Assembly: GCA_029531795.1 (NCBI GenBank)
Contig: JAPEIS010000001.1
Span: 1,860,001 to 1,924,000 of the forward strand
Reading direction: 5' to 3'
From: Sclerotinia nivalis
Lineage: Eukaryota > Ascomycota > Leotiomycetes > Helotiales > Sclerotiniaceae
DNA length: 64,000 bases
Part shown: piece by piece, positions 44,501 through 56,248 of the stretch
Numbering within the stretch: position 1 is the stretch's first letter
How the letters are laid out: each line of letters begins with the position of its first letter
The notes under the pieces: generated by a model
What the model was told of the DNA's origin: nothing
The model's database searches: none
What the model saw: the letters and a program-made list of their open reading frames with translations, nothing else
Translations under genes and position numbers: made by a program

Positions 44501-45733
44501 TCCTCATCGCACATTTCCGAACACAAGTATAAAAAAACACTCACCCTTCTTGCCTTTTGCCCAGCTTCATTTCTTCCAAGAAATGACCGGTACCACCTTG
44601 ACGGATCGCCGCGAACAAGGCCCAAGACTCAAGACCTGGGCACTAAACCTCTTGTTCAATCTCTTCTTTGGTTGGGATACAGAATGAAATGAAGGACGTA
44701 AGTTTCGACAGTCGTGTAATTAATCGCTTGATAATTCTGTTCTGGCTCCATGCAAGATACTTTCCCTTTTGCTATCTTATACTTGGCCACTTTCGGGGCG
44801 GAATCCACATCCAAGGCACAGCATCTAGACAATCTTAATTCTTCCGTCCAAGAACTAACAATAACTGCAAGTTGGAATGGCAAAGATTAAGGGGTGGTTA
44901 CTCCAAATCAATATATCGCAAAAATAGCTCAAATGCTGCATATCATCTCATATGATTTAATCACTCCGATTATTACTCACACATAAGAAATTATTGGGAT
45001 GGAAATTGAGTTAACGTGACTATGAAGCTGCATATATTTGTGTGTTTAGCGGCTGACCTCGGTACGTACCCTTCCCAAGTTCTTTAGCCGGCACTTATTC
45101 TTGTGTTACATTGCAGATACTGACTCAAAAAAGAAAATTCAATACACTCGCGAGAGCACAAGCCGAAACTCCGCCTCGTACTCATCTCCAATTCGGTTGC
45201 ATTTTTTGAAACAACTGTTAGGAAAAGTTTTTAACAATTTTCCTGCTGTATGTGATAGATTTGAAAAATAGGCATTGGTGGCAGCTGGTTTCGGGACCTT
45301 GGCGAAGTTATCAGGTACGCGAGGCACCTCACACACATTTCATCATGACATTACGTGAAAAGACTTCAACGCGATCTTTCGGACATAATTTTGTCTTGAA
45401 AATGATCCGATCCGGTGGCTCCTTTCAAATCGTCGGTAATGATCATTTCTTCTGATATATTTGACGTTGATATTAACTTTGGCATTAATCTCCGTGATGC
45501 TTAAGGTTGTGGTTGCTGATCATGGGGTTTTGTCGCCAAAATATCTACAGGTTCTAAGTTGGTGCCCCCCTATTCACTCCATTAAGCCACTTACCCCAGA
45601 CGCCATGCTGCGGAGAAACCTATAAGCCAAGATTAATATTAAACATTTAAAGTTCGGTATCTCGGGTCGTTGAGTGTCATGGACAATTTCAAGAAAAGGA
45701 TGTGACTAGGTCTACAAGGAAGTCGTGTTCCCC
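41593..45733. other. 4.1 kb without a supported gene
   Basis: A minus-strand open frame at 42008-42499 (first ATG at 42466, about 152 codons, basic and Met-rich) is the best candidate but lacks domain or splice support. Other frames are shorter. No repeats or RNA genes noticed. The right end is the promoter of the rhamnosidase. Confidence 0.45.
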
Positions 45734-45740
45734 ATATAAA
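45734..45740 (+). promoter_or_regulatory. TATA box candidate of the GH78 gene
   Basis: ATATAAA within CCCATATAAAGG, about 105 bp upstream of the ATG at 45839; the position and sequence suit a strong inducible fungal promoter. Confidence 0.5.
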
Positions 45741-45838
45741 GGTATGAGCTTGGAACCCAACAGGTAGTTGGATCATTCCGCAGAAATCTGTTTCCAAGTG
45801 GATAATACAATCCTCACTCTACCTATTTCACCTACACA

Positions 45839-48204
45839 ATGTTCTCCCATTCTTCTCTCTTCTTAGAGTTGCATTTAGCTCCTTTGTTTCTGTGTATCTT
45901 CATCTTTTCAAATTTAGTGGACTCTTTGCCACGATCTTCTACACACCAAATCCAAAACCAACATTCCTCAAGGCAATATGCTAGTGCTATTCCAAACTGG
46001 CACATATATGTCAGAGCTCCTTCCTCCAATATAATTGCACCTCAAGGTATTGCCAATATGTCTGGAGAAGTCACAAATCCCAATGCTCTCCTTCAGCGGG
46101 GTGGTCAAGTCACGACTTTGACTAGAGCTAATGGATCAAGTAATATCCCTTCGATCACTGTTGACTTCGGACAAAACATGGCAGGATACTTGAGCATTAA
46201 CTTTGCTGGTGCTTCCAAAACTCCTGGCATCCGGCTAGCTTTTTCCGAAAGATTGGAATACATATCTGACGTCAGTGACTTTTCACGATCTAACCACGTA
46301 AGTACATTCTCAGATCTTTGAAAGATGTAGCTTATATTAAATACAATCTAGGGCGATACAATCACTCCCGGATCTGATCAGGTATGATGTTCCCTGTGCT
46401 TCTGTATGCTGGTGGCTCTTTTCTGACCGAGAATTATTAGATTGCTGTCGCTAGCCAGAGTTACACTTGGACCGATGAACATGGATGCCAATATGGTACG
46501 CAAGTATGTGCAGACGGCATTCACGGTTTCCGATATGTCAGAATCTATCTCGATGCATTGCCTGAAGATGCACCCTATACTGTGCCATACGGAACGGTAG
46601 CTATCGATTACTTGAGTCTGAAGTTTTCAGGTGTCCGTGGTACACCAGATACCTTCACGGGTTGGTTTGAAAGTTCCGACGAGGATCTCAATCAATGGTG
46701 GTATGATGGTGTATACACCAATGACATAGCAACCGATGTTTTCACTCTCAATACCACCGAGCCTCGAAATGCATTTAGCCCGACGCTCGACGGTAAATTA
46801 GTTCTCATGGATGGCGCAAAACGAGATAGAGATCCATATGTTGGTGATATCGCAGTCGCAGGAAAGACACTATTCTTGTCACATAATAAACCCGAAGCTT
46901 CTCGTAATGTTCTTGCTGACCTGGCGGATCATCAACGTGCTGATGGATGGATTCCTCCTGCATCTATGTAAATCTCCATCCAACCTCCATTCATAGACTT
47001 TAACTAACCATGGAATAGTGCGGGCTATGAGCTTCATCTTCTCGACTACCCGTTGTGGTGGGTCGTTTCTAGTTACGATCTATTGATGTATACTGGTGAC
47101 TACGATTACATCCGAAAATACTACCCAAACCTTGTAAAATGCCTAGACGTATTCTACCCTTCAGTCACAGATGCTGACACCAATCTCATCTGGAAAGGAG
47201 TTGGTATCTCCGGAGATTATGGTGACTATGCATTCCTTCCTCGTGTCGGCCCAGTCACGTACTACAGTGCCCTCTATGTTCTTGCCCTTGAGAACGCTGC
47301 TGTCATCGCCAAATCTCAAGGACAATCCTCCGATGCTTCTCGCTGGCTCGCCCGCGCTAAAGTTGTATCCGATGCACTGAATTCACATAACTTCGATAAC
47401 TCAGTAGGTGCATTTTTCGATGGAGGCTGCGGCAGCGGATTATGCAATACTCATGCCCAAGATGGAAACTCTATATCTATCCTCGCAGGAGTTACGAATA
47501 CATCTCGCTCCACCTCTATTCTCAACTATCTCAACAGCGCTAATCGTCGCTTCTACGGTAACTCATTTTACGACAATGATGTTTTGTCCGAGGGTTTCTC
47601 TCAACGAGTTTACGCGTTTATTTCCTTCTTCGAAATATCCGCTCGATTCAAGACAAATCTCGTATCCAGCGCCCTCGACGAAATTAGAAGATTGTACGGT
47701 TGGATGGCAAACAACGATCCAAAAATCACCATGTGGGAAGGTATTGGAGCAAATGGCAGCGCATATCAAGGAGGTTTTACAAGTATGGCTCATGGATGGA
47801 GTACTGGTATCGTACCCGAAATGAGTAATTATGTTTTAGGTGTTATACCTACCGGGCCTGGATTTTCCACTTGGAGCGTGAAACCTTATCCAGGTGATCT
47901 CTCTTGGGCTAAGGGTCAAGTTCCTACTCCTCATGGTCCCATTACGGTGGATTGGAGTATTAATTCTAGTGGTTGGTTTGTGTTGAGTGTGGCTGCTCCA
48001 GTAGACACAACTGGAACGGTTAGTTTACCTGTTGAGTTTGGCGCTACTGTGAAAAGCGATTCTGCACTTGAGATTTCTGTCGATGGGAAAATGGCGTGGG
48101 ATGATGGTCCGGTGGCTTTTGATGCGGTGTTGGATAGTAGTGATGGGTATGTTAGTTTGGTTTTGCAGGGGGGTACTACTCATACTATTACGGTTAAGGT
48201 TTAG
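45839..48204 (+). CDS. secreted alpha-L-rhamnosidase (GH78)
   Basis: Releases terminal alpha-L-rhamnose from plant polysaccharides or glycosides outside the cell. Exons 45839-46297, 46352-46381, 46441-46967 and 47019-48204 give 2202 nt, an intact 733-residue protein. The signal peptide is about residues 1-29. An N-terminal beta-sandwich region contains ITVDFGQNMAGYLSINF. The (alpha/alpha)6 barrel begins near residue 240 and contains DGAKRDRDPYVGD (287-299), the family's acidic catalytic signature. It also has DYPLWWV, GISGDYGDY and MWEGIGANGS (about residue 577, second acidic residue), and then HGWSTGIVPEM. A C-terminal beta domain follows. The second exon is only 30 nt. Likely a companion of the pectinases at 11-15 kb for rhamnogalacturonan side chains, although they are not adjacent. 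Confidence 0.93.
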
Positions 48205-48395
48205 TGGTTTGGTTAGGTCAGGCTGGATTTCTTTCTTTCCTTGTAACTATTCGGATCGCGGGTTTATCATGATTGGGACTGAACAGCCTATCTGGGAGAG
48301 ATTATCGGAGCTTGTATCAAGGGTTTGATATGTGTGATGAATCACAGAGCTTATTGCAAAAAGGAGAAGAATTGGTTTCACTGATCTCTTATTAT
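48205..48395. other. 3' flank of the GH78 gene
   Basis: Short AT-rich region before the hairpin array. Confidence 0.5.
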
Positions 48396-48533
48396 ACAGC
48401 CCGAAGGGCTGTTTATATATCCCCTACGGGGCGCTAGCGCCCCTAATCGGGACGTCACCGGGGACCGAAGGTCCCCCGGTTTATGCCGTAGCTAGTCTAA
48501 TCCTGGTACAGGCCTCCAGCCTGTCCCGGTACC
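48396..48533. repeat. array of five GC-rich hairpins, organelle-like
   Basis: In 138 bp: ACAGCCC-GAA-GGGCTGT (48396-48412), CCCC-TAC-GGGG (48421-48431), the perfect palindrome GGGGCGCTAGCGCCCC (48428-48443), ACCGGGGACC-GAA-GGTCCCCCGGT with one bulged C (48457-48480), and GGTACAGGC...GCCTGT...GGTACC nested arms (48505-48533). Two share the loop GAA. The surrounding DNA is AT-rich and has nothing similar. Such closely packed CCGAAGG hairpins are known from fungal mitochondrial GC clusters and other organelle DNA, so this may be a mitochondrial insertion; that is inference. Confidence 0.85.
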
Positions 48534-50313
48534 CTCTTTTCTTCACAATATGTAAATTATTTGGCGGATACGGTTATTAGGCATAGGTATCGTTTGGATG
48601 AAGTTATTTTCAAGGGTAGCATGATGATTCAAATTCACTCTTTAACATCATCCGATTACCTCTGAGAGTACATCATATGTTGATGGATCAAGAAAGGGCC
48701 CAGGAGCATTTTCTTGCTACCAAGGTGGTGATCAGAAGAACATACAGTTGGATGTCAGCCTACAGCATAATAAATCCTACAGCATAAATTACCAGAAGAG
48801 AAAATCATATCACTATTCAACATTTCCTCAGAATTTATCCAAAGTAAACTTACAACATCGAACGACTTCCTTCCGAATCGAAATCGTTGTTACTAATTGC
48901 TCATACTCGAGTGCGGATAAATTGTCGGAATAGTAAGGCTACTTTTTTGTAAAATCTGTAGAAGCTATAGTACCCCTTTCACTCTTCTATTTCCAAATAC
49001 ATACAGGGAATATATCCATCATTATTTTATAATTTTCTTGCAAAAAGCTAAACTAGGCATCTCGATATTGGCGCGAAATATTCGTCCTCTTCCTCCTCTG
49101 GAAAGTCCCTTCTAAGTCTAGTATGATTTTCCTTCTTTGTTTATGGGGGTTCTTGCGCACTATTTTAATTGATTTTTTGAATCTTAGTTTGATGATGGTT
49201 CGTTTTCTGATCCGTTGAAGTTATGTTAGCCACGGCAGCCGGGGTATATGTATGTACAGGCGATGCGACGACCTAGTAAACGTCGCCGCCTAGGACGGAT
49301 ATGCAACGGTTTTGGGTGTTGGAGAAATGAAGGTAATTTTTGGGAACGTTTTAACGGGTCGTTAAGTTGACAGTTGGTGAAATGGTTTGATCGAGAGGTA
49401 GATATAACCTTACCTGTGAGTGGAATAGCTTCATGTAAATCCTAAACTTAGCATGTACAGCATAAATCTCGATACATTTTAGTAAAAACGAGATTACATA
49501 ATAAATTATTTCCCAAATATCCCTTAAGGTCACATAAAAGAAAACATAAAAATAAAACAAAAATAAAACAAGTCCCACCTAAAACACCCAACCCAGCCTC
49601 GGCATGATATCACTATCAACAAAAAATCCACCTGTATAAAAATAACGATTCCTCCGTACCATGTAGATAACAGGAATTAATTAATAAATTAAAATTCCAG
49701 TCCTACCTACGTACCGGTACCGAGGTTTCGGTCTGCGGGTAAGCTATCTGCAGCTAAGTATGCTAGTGTGGACCGTAATATTGATAAGGGGCAACTAGCT
49801 TTAGATTTGGCTATGTAAGATTGTTACATTATGTTTTAGTCAGCTTTATGTATGGATGTGGATATTGTATCAACGGATTTCGGAATGGTGGTGTGGAATA
49901 TTTGGAAATTTGGGCGTGGTATTTGGATTGTGTGCGCATGAGATAATAAGGATTTTTTTGGTCGCTTCGGAATCTGGAATTTCGGAATTGGAGGGGGTGG
50001 AAGTTCGGATATGCAGCGGAGGAGAGCGGATATATCCATTACTGGCTTGCGGGAAGATTGAAAGAAAGGGGACGTAAAATTGATTGAATAGTTGATTACG
50101 AATTCTGAAAAATGTTTGACAAGATGATAGATATACAAATTTTTGAAACGAATCTTTACAGGCAAAGTGAGTTTTGAAGGTAATTACGAAAATCATATGA
50201 ATCTAAATGGTATTATATAGTGAGAATTTCTTCGCTTCCCCTATCTCGCTCCCTTCTCATCCTCCAATAATAATCTAAAGCTCTATCCCAACAGTCAAAT
50301 GATCGATATACAA
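48534..50313. other. intergenic, nothing recognised
   Basis: 1.8 kb AT-rich. An ATG frame at 48748-48933 (61 codons) has no support. Confidence 0.5.
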
Positions 50314-51788
50314 CTAGAAACAGAAAACCGGATCGGGCAGTTTACTGACGGCTCTTGGTTTCTGCCAGCCCAATTTTACCAAGCTAGTTTTCATGGATTC
50401 AATCAAACCAGGAGGTCCACAAAGTAATACCTTGCTATCGTCACTTGGCTTTGGGAATTTTTCTTCGACCATCTCCTTTGTTACATATCCTTGAGCCCGT
50501 TGCCAATCCTTGGATGGATTGGATAACACATAATGGACTCTAAAGTTCTCAGGGTATTTCTTTGCGAAACCGTCTAACTGCTCCCTGAGAAGGATATCTT
50601 CTTCACTATTGTTACCATAGAGAAGAGTAACGGATGTCTTGTCCGTTGGATCTTCACATATTGCTCGAATTAACTTGTCCATGTCAGCTTGAGTTCTGGA
50701 GGGTAGAGTAGATATTATTACCTGATACATCGGTGTAATCCCTGTTCCACCCGCGATCATTCCTATCTCCTTTACCATCCCCTTTCGATATCTCATGGCA
50801 CCCTTTGGTCCACGGATTTCAATCTCATCCCCAACTTTGAGATGCTGAAGATACTTCCCCGTAAGAAGCCCGTCCGGATACATCTTGATAACCAATCGAA
50901 GTTCCCCAGGATCAGAGTTATTAGAAACAGGCGTATATGATCTACTAACAAGCTTCCCGTCAATCTCCGCTCGAATGCTAATATGTTGTCCAATTGGAAG
51001 ACCGAGTATCATATCATCTCTTGGAAGTTTAAATATGAAATGATAAGTATTCGAAGATATCTTCTCCTTTTTCACTAACGGCAACTTTTGGTAGTTTTCC
51101 GGCTGTAGATATCCTTTGACTTTCGTAATTGGTTTGGCAATGTAAACGGATGGTTTGTAATGCGATGGGTATGAATAGGGATTTTTATCAGATCCCGATA
51201 GTGCCTTCTCAAGGTAAAGTCCTACTCCTGCCGCAACAGATAATGTAGCAATACTCGAAACAAGAACTCCTTTCCAGAATCCTCCATGTTGCGCAGGAAG
51301 CCACCCAATCTTTGGCGATTTGGAATAAACTTCGTAACCCAAGAAAAGCGCCGATCCAAGCGAGAATATCTTAAGTCCAGCCCTACCTGCAGTTATAAGT
51401 GGAGCTTCGCTATTAAAGTCTTGATCTTTGGATTTTGCTTTCAAGTCTGGTTTAGGCATTGGTAGTCCTTTATCTTCATCTGCCTCATCAGGTGCGCCTT
51501 CCAACCTGCCTATCAGAAATGATTCCATCGTTTCTCGCGCATCAGCCGAGTGCCCCACATCTTCAAAAGCGACCGTCGAGTTCTGTCCTCCGACTTCAAG
51601 TAAGGAATCTGCTCCACCGGGATGATCCTCAAGATAATTGGTTACATCGTAAACTGTAAAACTATCAGCACATGGTTGGCAATATGTAGAGGGAAATACA
51701 CACCATTATGATGAATTACTAGCCACAGATCATTTATTTTGTTGTGTTTCTGAACTTCAGCGAGAGAAATTTGCTTGATTTCACTCAT
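50314..51788 (-). CDS. cytochrome b5 / NADH-cytochrome b5 reductase fusion (474 aa)
   Basis: Exon 1 51788-51704, 50-nt intron, exon 2 51653-50314. Residues 1-75 are a cytochrome b5 heme domain with axial ligands His40 (DHPGG) and His64 (VGHS). A linker of about 30 charged residues is followed by two hydrophobic segments (near residues 120-140 and 155-180, probable membrane anchor). The reductase then shows the FAD motif RSYTPVS, GELRLVIKMYPDGLLT, the NADH site GGTGITPMYQ and the C-terminal CGPPG. Electron flow NADH to FAD to heme within one chain is expected, possibly feeding a desaturase, a sterol enzyme or a P450. Heme domain, then membrane segment, then reductase in that order is less common than separate proteins. 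The P450 1.4 kb away is divergently transcribed and might be a partner; that is speculation. Confidence 0.9.
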
Positions 51789-53237
51789 GATGATGATGTT
51801 GATAGTGTGGAAGAGCTTGAGTACGGTTGAGGCAAGTGCGATGGAGAATCTTCTCCCAACAATAACAACGAATGACTTTGAATGACGAAGAGAAAGGAAT
51901 GGCCAAGCTTTTGGAGGCCGAGGAAGCAGTTTCGGCTTAGCTCCCTTGATGCCATTGATTACCTAGGTACTTATTGAGACCAATTACGAGGTCACTTCGA
52001 GCTAATGCATACACGTCATAATATGTGGAGATAACCTCAAAAATAAGTTTACACGGTACAACGAACACTGCCAGCAATCCGAGGGCTAATCAATTTTTTT
52101 TTTAGCCAAGGAAAAGGTTCCAATATCAATTACCGAAAAGTTTCAAAAGTCAAAAGTCATTACCGACAGAACGATCAAACTAGCATGGATAAACAGCCCC
52201 ACTAAGTCGATCTCCCAGTTCAGCGGCTCCGAAGCTAAGATTACCTAAATCCATTAATCAACCTGTTATTATAAGGTTATTTTGAATTTCTTATGGATAT
52301 TGTACGAGTATCATCTAAACTCAGAAGTGAGAACTCACTGTAAACTCCTTTTGAAATGAGATAGTTGCAAAATCATGCCTGTTAGAATAGTTCAATATCA
52401 AGAAGCTAGGGAACGGGGATTAGTTCTACACTTGAATTCCCGTTCAGGTGCTGAAATCATGCCTGGAAACCTTTAAAATTCATGAATAATCTGAGATTCC
52501 AGTGATTTCACAGGTCAATTGATATTGGAATTTCTGATATTCCGATATGAGGTGTTTCGAACCCTAGCCCGTTGCTGATACGTGTCCAAAAGGGGCTTAT
52601 TGTGAGTCCTTATCTCGGTACCTAGTGTAGATTATTCGGCGCGTTGTATGATAAATGGATGAAGAAACATACCGAGGAGCCGCGGCCAAATTCGGGAAAC
52701 GGGGACGCCGTTTAAATACCCACAAGAGATTCACCAATGGAAACATTGAAGAAGCTGCATGAAGCAATTTTTTTATAGATAGTGTTGTTATATTCTAGAA
52801 TAATCGTCGGCCGTTCAGGGGTCCCCACTTAGCCGGCCCTACTACCAACCATACACCCTAAGAAGGAATTAGCTTTTTTGAATAAACCTGTTGATCAATC
52901 CTTGTAAAATTTATAAAAATAAATTCATCGAAACCATATAATATTTCATGTATTTCATAGCATAAAATTATAAGGATTGGTCAAGGAGAAGGACTATTCA
53001 AAGAAGCCAACTTTTTTTTTCCAAAGATTGGAGGTATGTTTCATAGTGGGGAAGCTAAATAGGGGGGCGTGAATGGCCGACAATTACTTATTCAAAGTAA
53101 GCTGATACCACAAATCGACTGGTTATATCATTGAAGTCAGTCCTCGTACTTTATCCAACTTGATACTTACTTCATTTCCCGTTTCCACAAACATTTTTTT
53201 AATCTCTTCTCCTTATATACCCAAATATAACATCAAT
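51789..53237. other. divergent promoter region between the b5 fusion and the P450
   Basis: 1.45 kb, AT-rich; no frame or repeat stands out. CTTATATACC near 53210 may be the TATA element of the P450. Confidence 0.45.
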
Positions 53238-54962
53238 ATGGTCAAGAAATCCTTCATTTTACTGGGTCAGCCAGCCAAGACTTCCGAAGAACTTGAAGTT
53301 GATCTTCAAAACACTTTCGAGTATCTACAATACATTGTCGCTCAAAATTTCTCAATTGCGGATCCATCAGGTAAACCCATCGTGTTTTGAATAATCTGCG
53401 CAAACTCTAACCCACGATTAGGAATTTCGTTTCAAACCGATAAAGATGGAGTCCTTGATGATCTTGACAACTTCATAGATGCTTCTTCCCCAATCGGTAT
53501 CCTCATTGATGGAAATCAAGTCAGAGATGTCCCTGGACCAACTGGTCTTCCCATCGCTGGAAGTTACTATGAGGTGTACCCCGATCATCTCGGAAATCAT
53601 CAGCGTCTTTTTGATCAATATGGACCCGTGTTCAAGACGACAGATATGGGTCGTACGGCTTACTATACTAATGATCCTAAGGTAGCCAATGTTTGTTTTG
53701 GAGAAGGGGGTTACTGGTCAAAAGTCATCACTTCTGATCATCCATTATATGGTATCCGAGATTCTTTGGCAGGTGTCTTCTTGTCCGATACCGATACCGA
53801 ATCCTGGAAAGAAACACATAGGTTCTTAGCACCAGCACTCAGTCCAAAAGCTGTTAGGCATTATACACCTCAAATGCAAAACACAGCTGAGCAAGCTTTT
53901 AAGGTGTTTGATGAACTGGATGAGCGGGGTGAAGCTTGGAATGTGTACCAATATATGTTCAAAATGGGTTCCACAGCTATCGGAAAACTGGCTTTGGGAA
54001 TGGAAATGCATCATTTTGACTCGGTCGATGCACCTCTTCATGATCTCGTAAAGCTTGTTGGTCACAACTTGGAACTCAATAAGAAAGTCTCCACGATGGG
54101 AGATTGGTATTCTCACATGCCATGGGGAGCACCAAAACAATTGAAGGAGAACAAAGCACAAGTGAAAGAGCTAATAGAAGAGGCTATCAGAAACGTTAAA
54201 GTTGGTGGAACCGAAGATTTGCCCATTCAAGACGCTGCTTTGAAGGCATCTTGTATTGTTGACTACCTCACTAGAGCAACTGATGAGAAAGGCAACAAGC
54301 TTGCGGAGAAATATCGCACCAATGCATCACTAGTGGTCATAGGAGCTGGATTCGTCACGACAGCTTCACTTCTCAGTTGGCTGCTATATAGTATTGCTTC
54401 ATATCCCGGCAATCAGGAACGCTTGCTTCAAGAACTTGTTGACCACGATGTAACCGAGGAGACAGAATGGACACCCGATCTTGCAAACTCACTTGACTTT
54501 CTTGGGGCCCTTATCAAAGAAACTCAACGTCTCCACAATCCCTCCTACCAACCAGGTCGTACCGCTCTCGCCGATGTAATTGTCCCAGGTGGTTACCGCA
54601 TTCCTAAAGGATCCATAATGATTATTGGCATTCATCATATTCACAACAATCCCAAGGTCTGGGACTCCCCAGCAGACTTTAATCCCGATCGTTGGAACAC
54701 AGAAAAGGTGAAAACGAGACATAAGACTGCATATGTACCATTCGCAGCTGGTCCTCGAATGTGTATCGGTTTTAATTTCGCATTGCAAGAAGTAAAAGTC
54801 ATTCTTTCAATGTTAGTATATAGATATCAGTTTGAAAAGATGGGTAACGAGCCTGTGGAATACGACCCATCATTTCAACTGATTCGCCCAAATAATTTCT
54901 TTGTAAAAGCCAAGAGAAGGACGAGCTGGCCGGAAAAGTCGAAGAAATCCACGAGTACTTGA
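53238..54962 (+). CDS. cytochrome P450 with soluble-type N-terminus and altered I-helix
   Basis: Exons 53238-53370 and 53422-54962, 557 aa. The first 80 residues are polar or weakly hydrophobic, with no membrane anchor or signal peptide. The Pro-rich hinge VPGPTGLPIAG is at 81-91. The C-helix is WKETHRFLAPAL (173-184), ExxR is ETQR (411-414), the FNPDRW motif at 464-469, and the heme-binding loop is FAAGPRMCIG with Cys492. The I-helix reads AGFVTT (353-358): the usual acidic residue of AGxD/ETT is Val356. Without it, conventional proton delivery to dioxygen would be weak, which suggests peroxide use or an isomerase/dehydratase-type reaction, as in some P450s that rearrange fatty-acid hydroperoxides. 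The substrate is unknown. No neighbouring biosynthetic genes are seen. Confidence 0.88.
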
Positions 54963-55662
54963 ATACTGTCATGGATATAGGTCAAGTTGGAATAAATGTA
55001 CTTTTTAAAATAGGAGAACGAGCAATGGCAAGATACCTAATAAAATATCAACCTCCGCATTTCAATCCAATGTGAACATCCATAAATGCTCAAACCGATT
55101 TGAGTCAATGCCAACTTTGCACTGGGCGAAAAGAAATAGTATAGTTGAAAACTCATTCGGCCATCAGGATATGCCAATCCTGACTACCTTTTTTACTATC
55201 TTAAAGCCACTCTCCAAACTATTGGCCAGACGTCTCCTGAATAACACGTCATGCTTTTTGATCATCACGTGCTACGAGAAATGAAGCTCAAATAAAGGCA
55301 ATGGAAAAAGATTACTTCTCTGTCTTCAATGTGAATTTGGATTTGTAGATCTGAGTCCATAAGAGTATGGATGGACATTTGTGCGGCTCTCGTAAGTATG
55401 ATCGATCCTATAATATGGTGTGAAGCCGCACCATTCCGCATGAGCTGTAAGAAAACAGTGCTAGGAAAACATATACAGTGTCTGATGCTAGGCAACATCA
55501 ACACGGTTGAACTTAGTCTGGGATTTTATGGTGTTTAAGCGACCATTGGGTTCGTATCCGGAATCCTCCACATCGCCATGTTAGTTAAACTAGAACTTTA
55601 AGGTTCGTGAAGTCGCAAGAAGAAATTTGTTGATTTGAATCATGTGACTTGGTCTTCCAAAG
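54963..55662. other. intergenic, nothing recognised
   Basis: No supported gene. Confidence 0.5.
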
Positions 55663-55708
55663 CTTCCTTTTTTCTTTTCTTTTCTTTTCTTTTCTTTCTC
55701 TTCCTGTC
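55663..55708. repeat. (TTTTC)n pyrimidine tract
   Basis: About seven TTTTC-like units, directly upstream of two ATGs (55732, 55757); such tracts are common in fungal core promoters. Confidence 0.9.
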
Positions 55709-55756
55709 AAACTTTAACAAGCATCTCAACTATGAAATCTCAATCTTTTCTTTCTT

Positions 55757-56002
55757 ATGGAAATTCATGCGCCAGCTGCTATCGTAGCTATCATAAACCT
55801 ACCAGTATTCCAACAGCGGCTCACCATAAATGTTGCTGTCGCAAGTTACCGTCCAGATTATCAAAGAATGTATGCGGAAAAGGGTTCTTTGACTTTCATA
55901 ACCGCAAACGACTTATTTTTCTATTTCAATGTCCCTGAATCGTCTTTATCCAATCAAGATCATCAAATGCGTTGGTCTTTGATCATTACCAAAGAATTCT
56001 AA
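55757..56002 (+). CDS. short hypothetical protein (81 aa)
   Basis: ATG frame just after a pyrimidine tract. It begins with a hydrophobic stretch (APAAIVAIINLPVF) and reads protein-like to its end at 56002. An out-of-frame ATG at 55732 precedes it, which weakens the case. It may be a remnant or a first exon. No domain recognised. Confidence 0.3.
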   Translation: MEIHAPAAIVAIINLPVFQQRLTINVAVASYRPDYQRMYAEKGSLTFITANDLFFYFNVPESSLSNQDHQMRWSLIITKEF

Positions 56003-56248
56003 CAATGCAATTTCACTACTCTATGAAATTGAAGGCAGTGGACAAGTATCCCACGCAAATCAAAGATGTCGTCCTTGATACATCTTTTCCGTCAATTCTG
56101 CCGACAAAGGAAACAGTAGCTTCTGAAGCTCAATTTTTTTGAGAATTTAAGCGTGTATATGCTCTCCTTGTCTTTGTTGATTTTTTGTCAATTCAGATAG
56201 TATCTCCATCTTCATTTCCTAACTTTTTCGCAATCATCATCGTCCAAT

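Noticed and set aside
52551..52580. Possible tRNA T-arm (TTCGAACCC)
   Set aside because: No matching stems or anticodon arm within tRNA distance.
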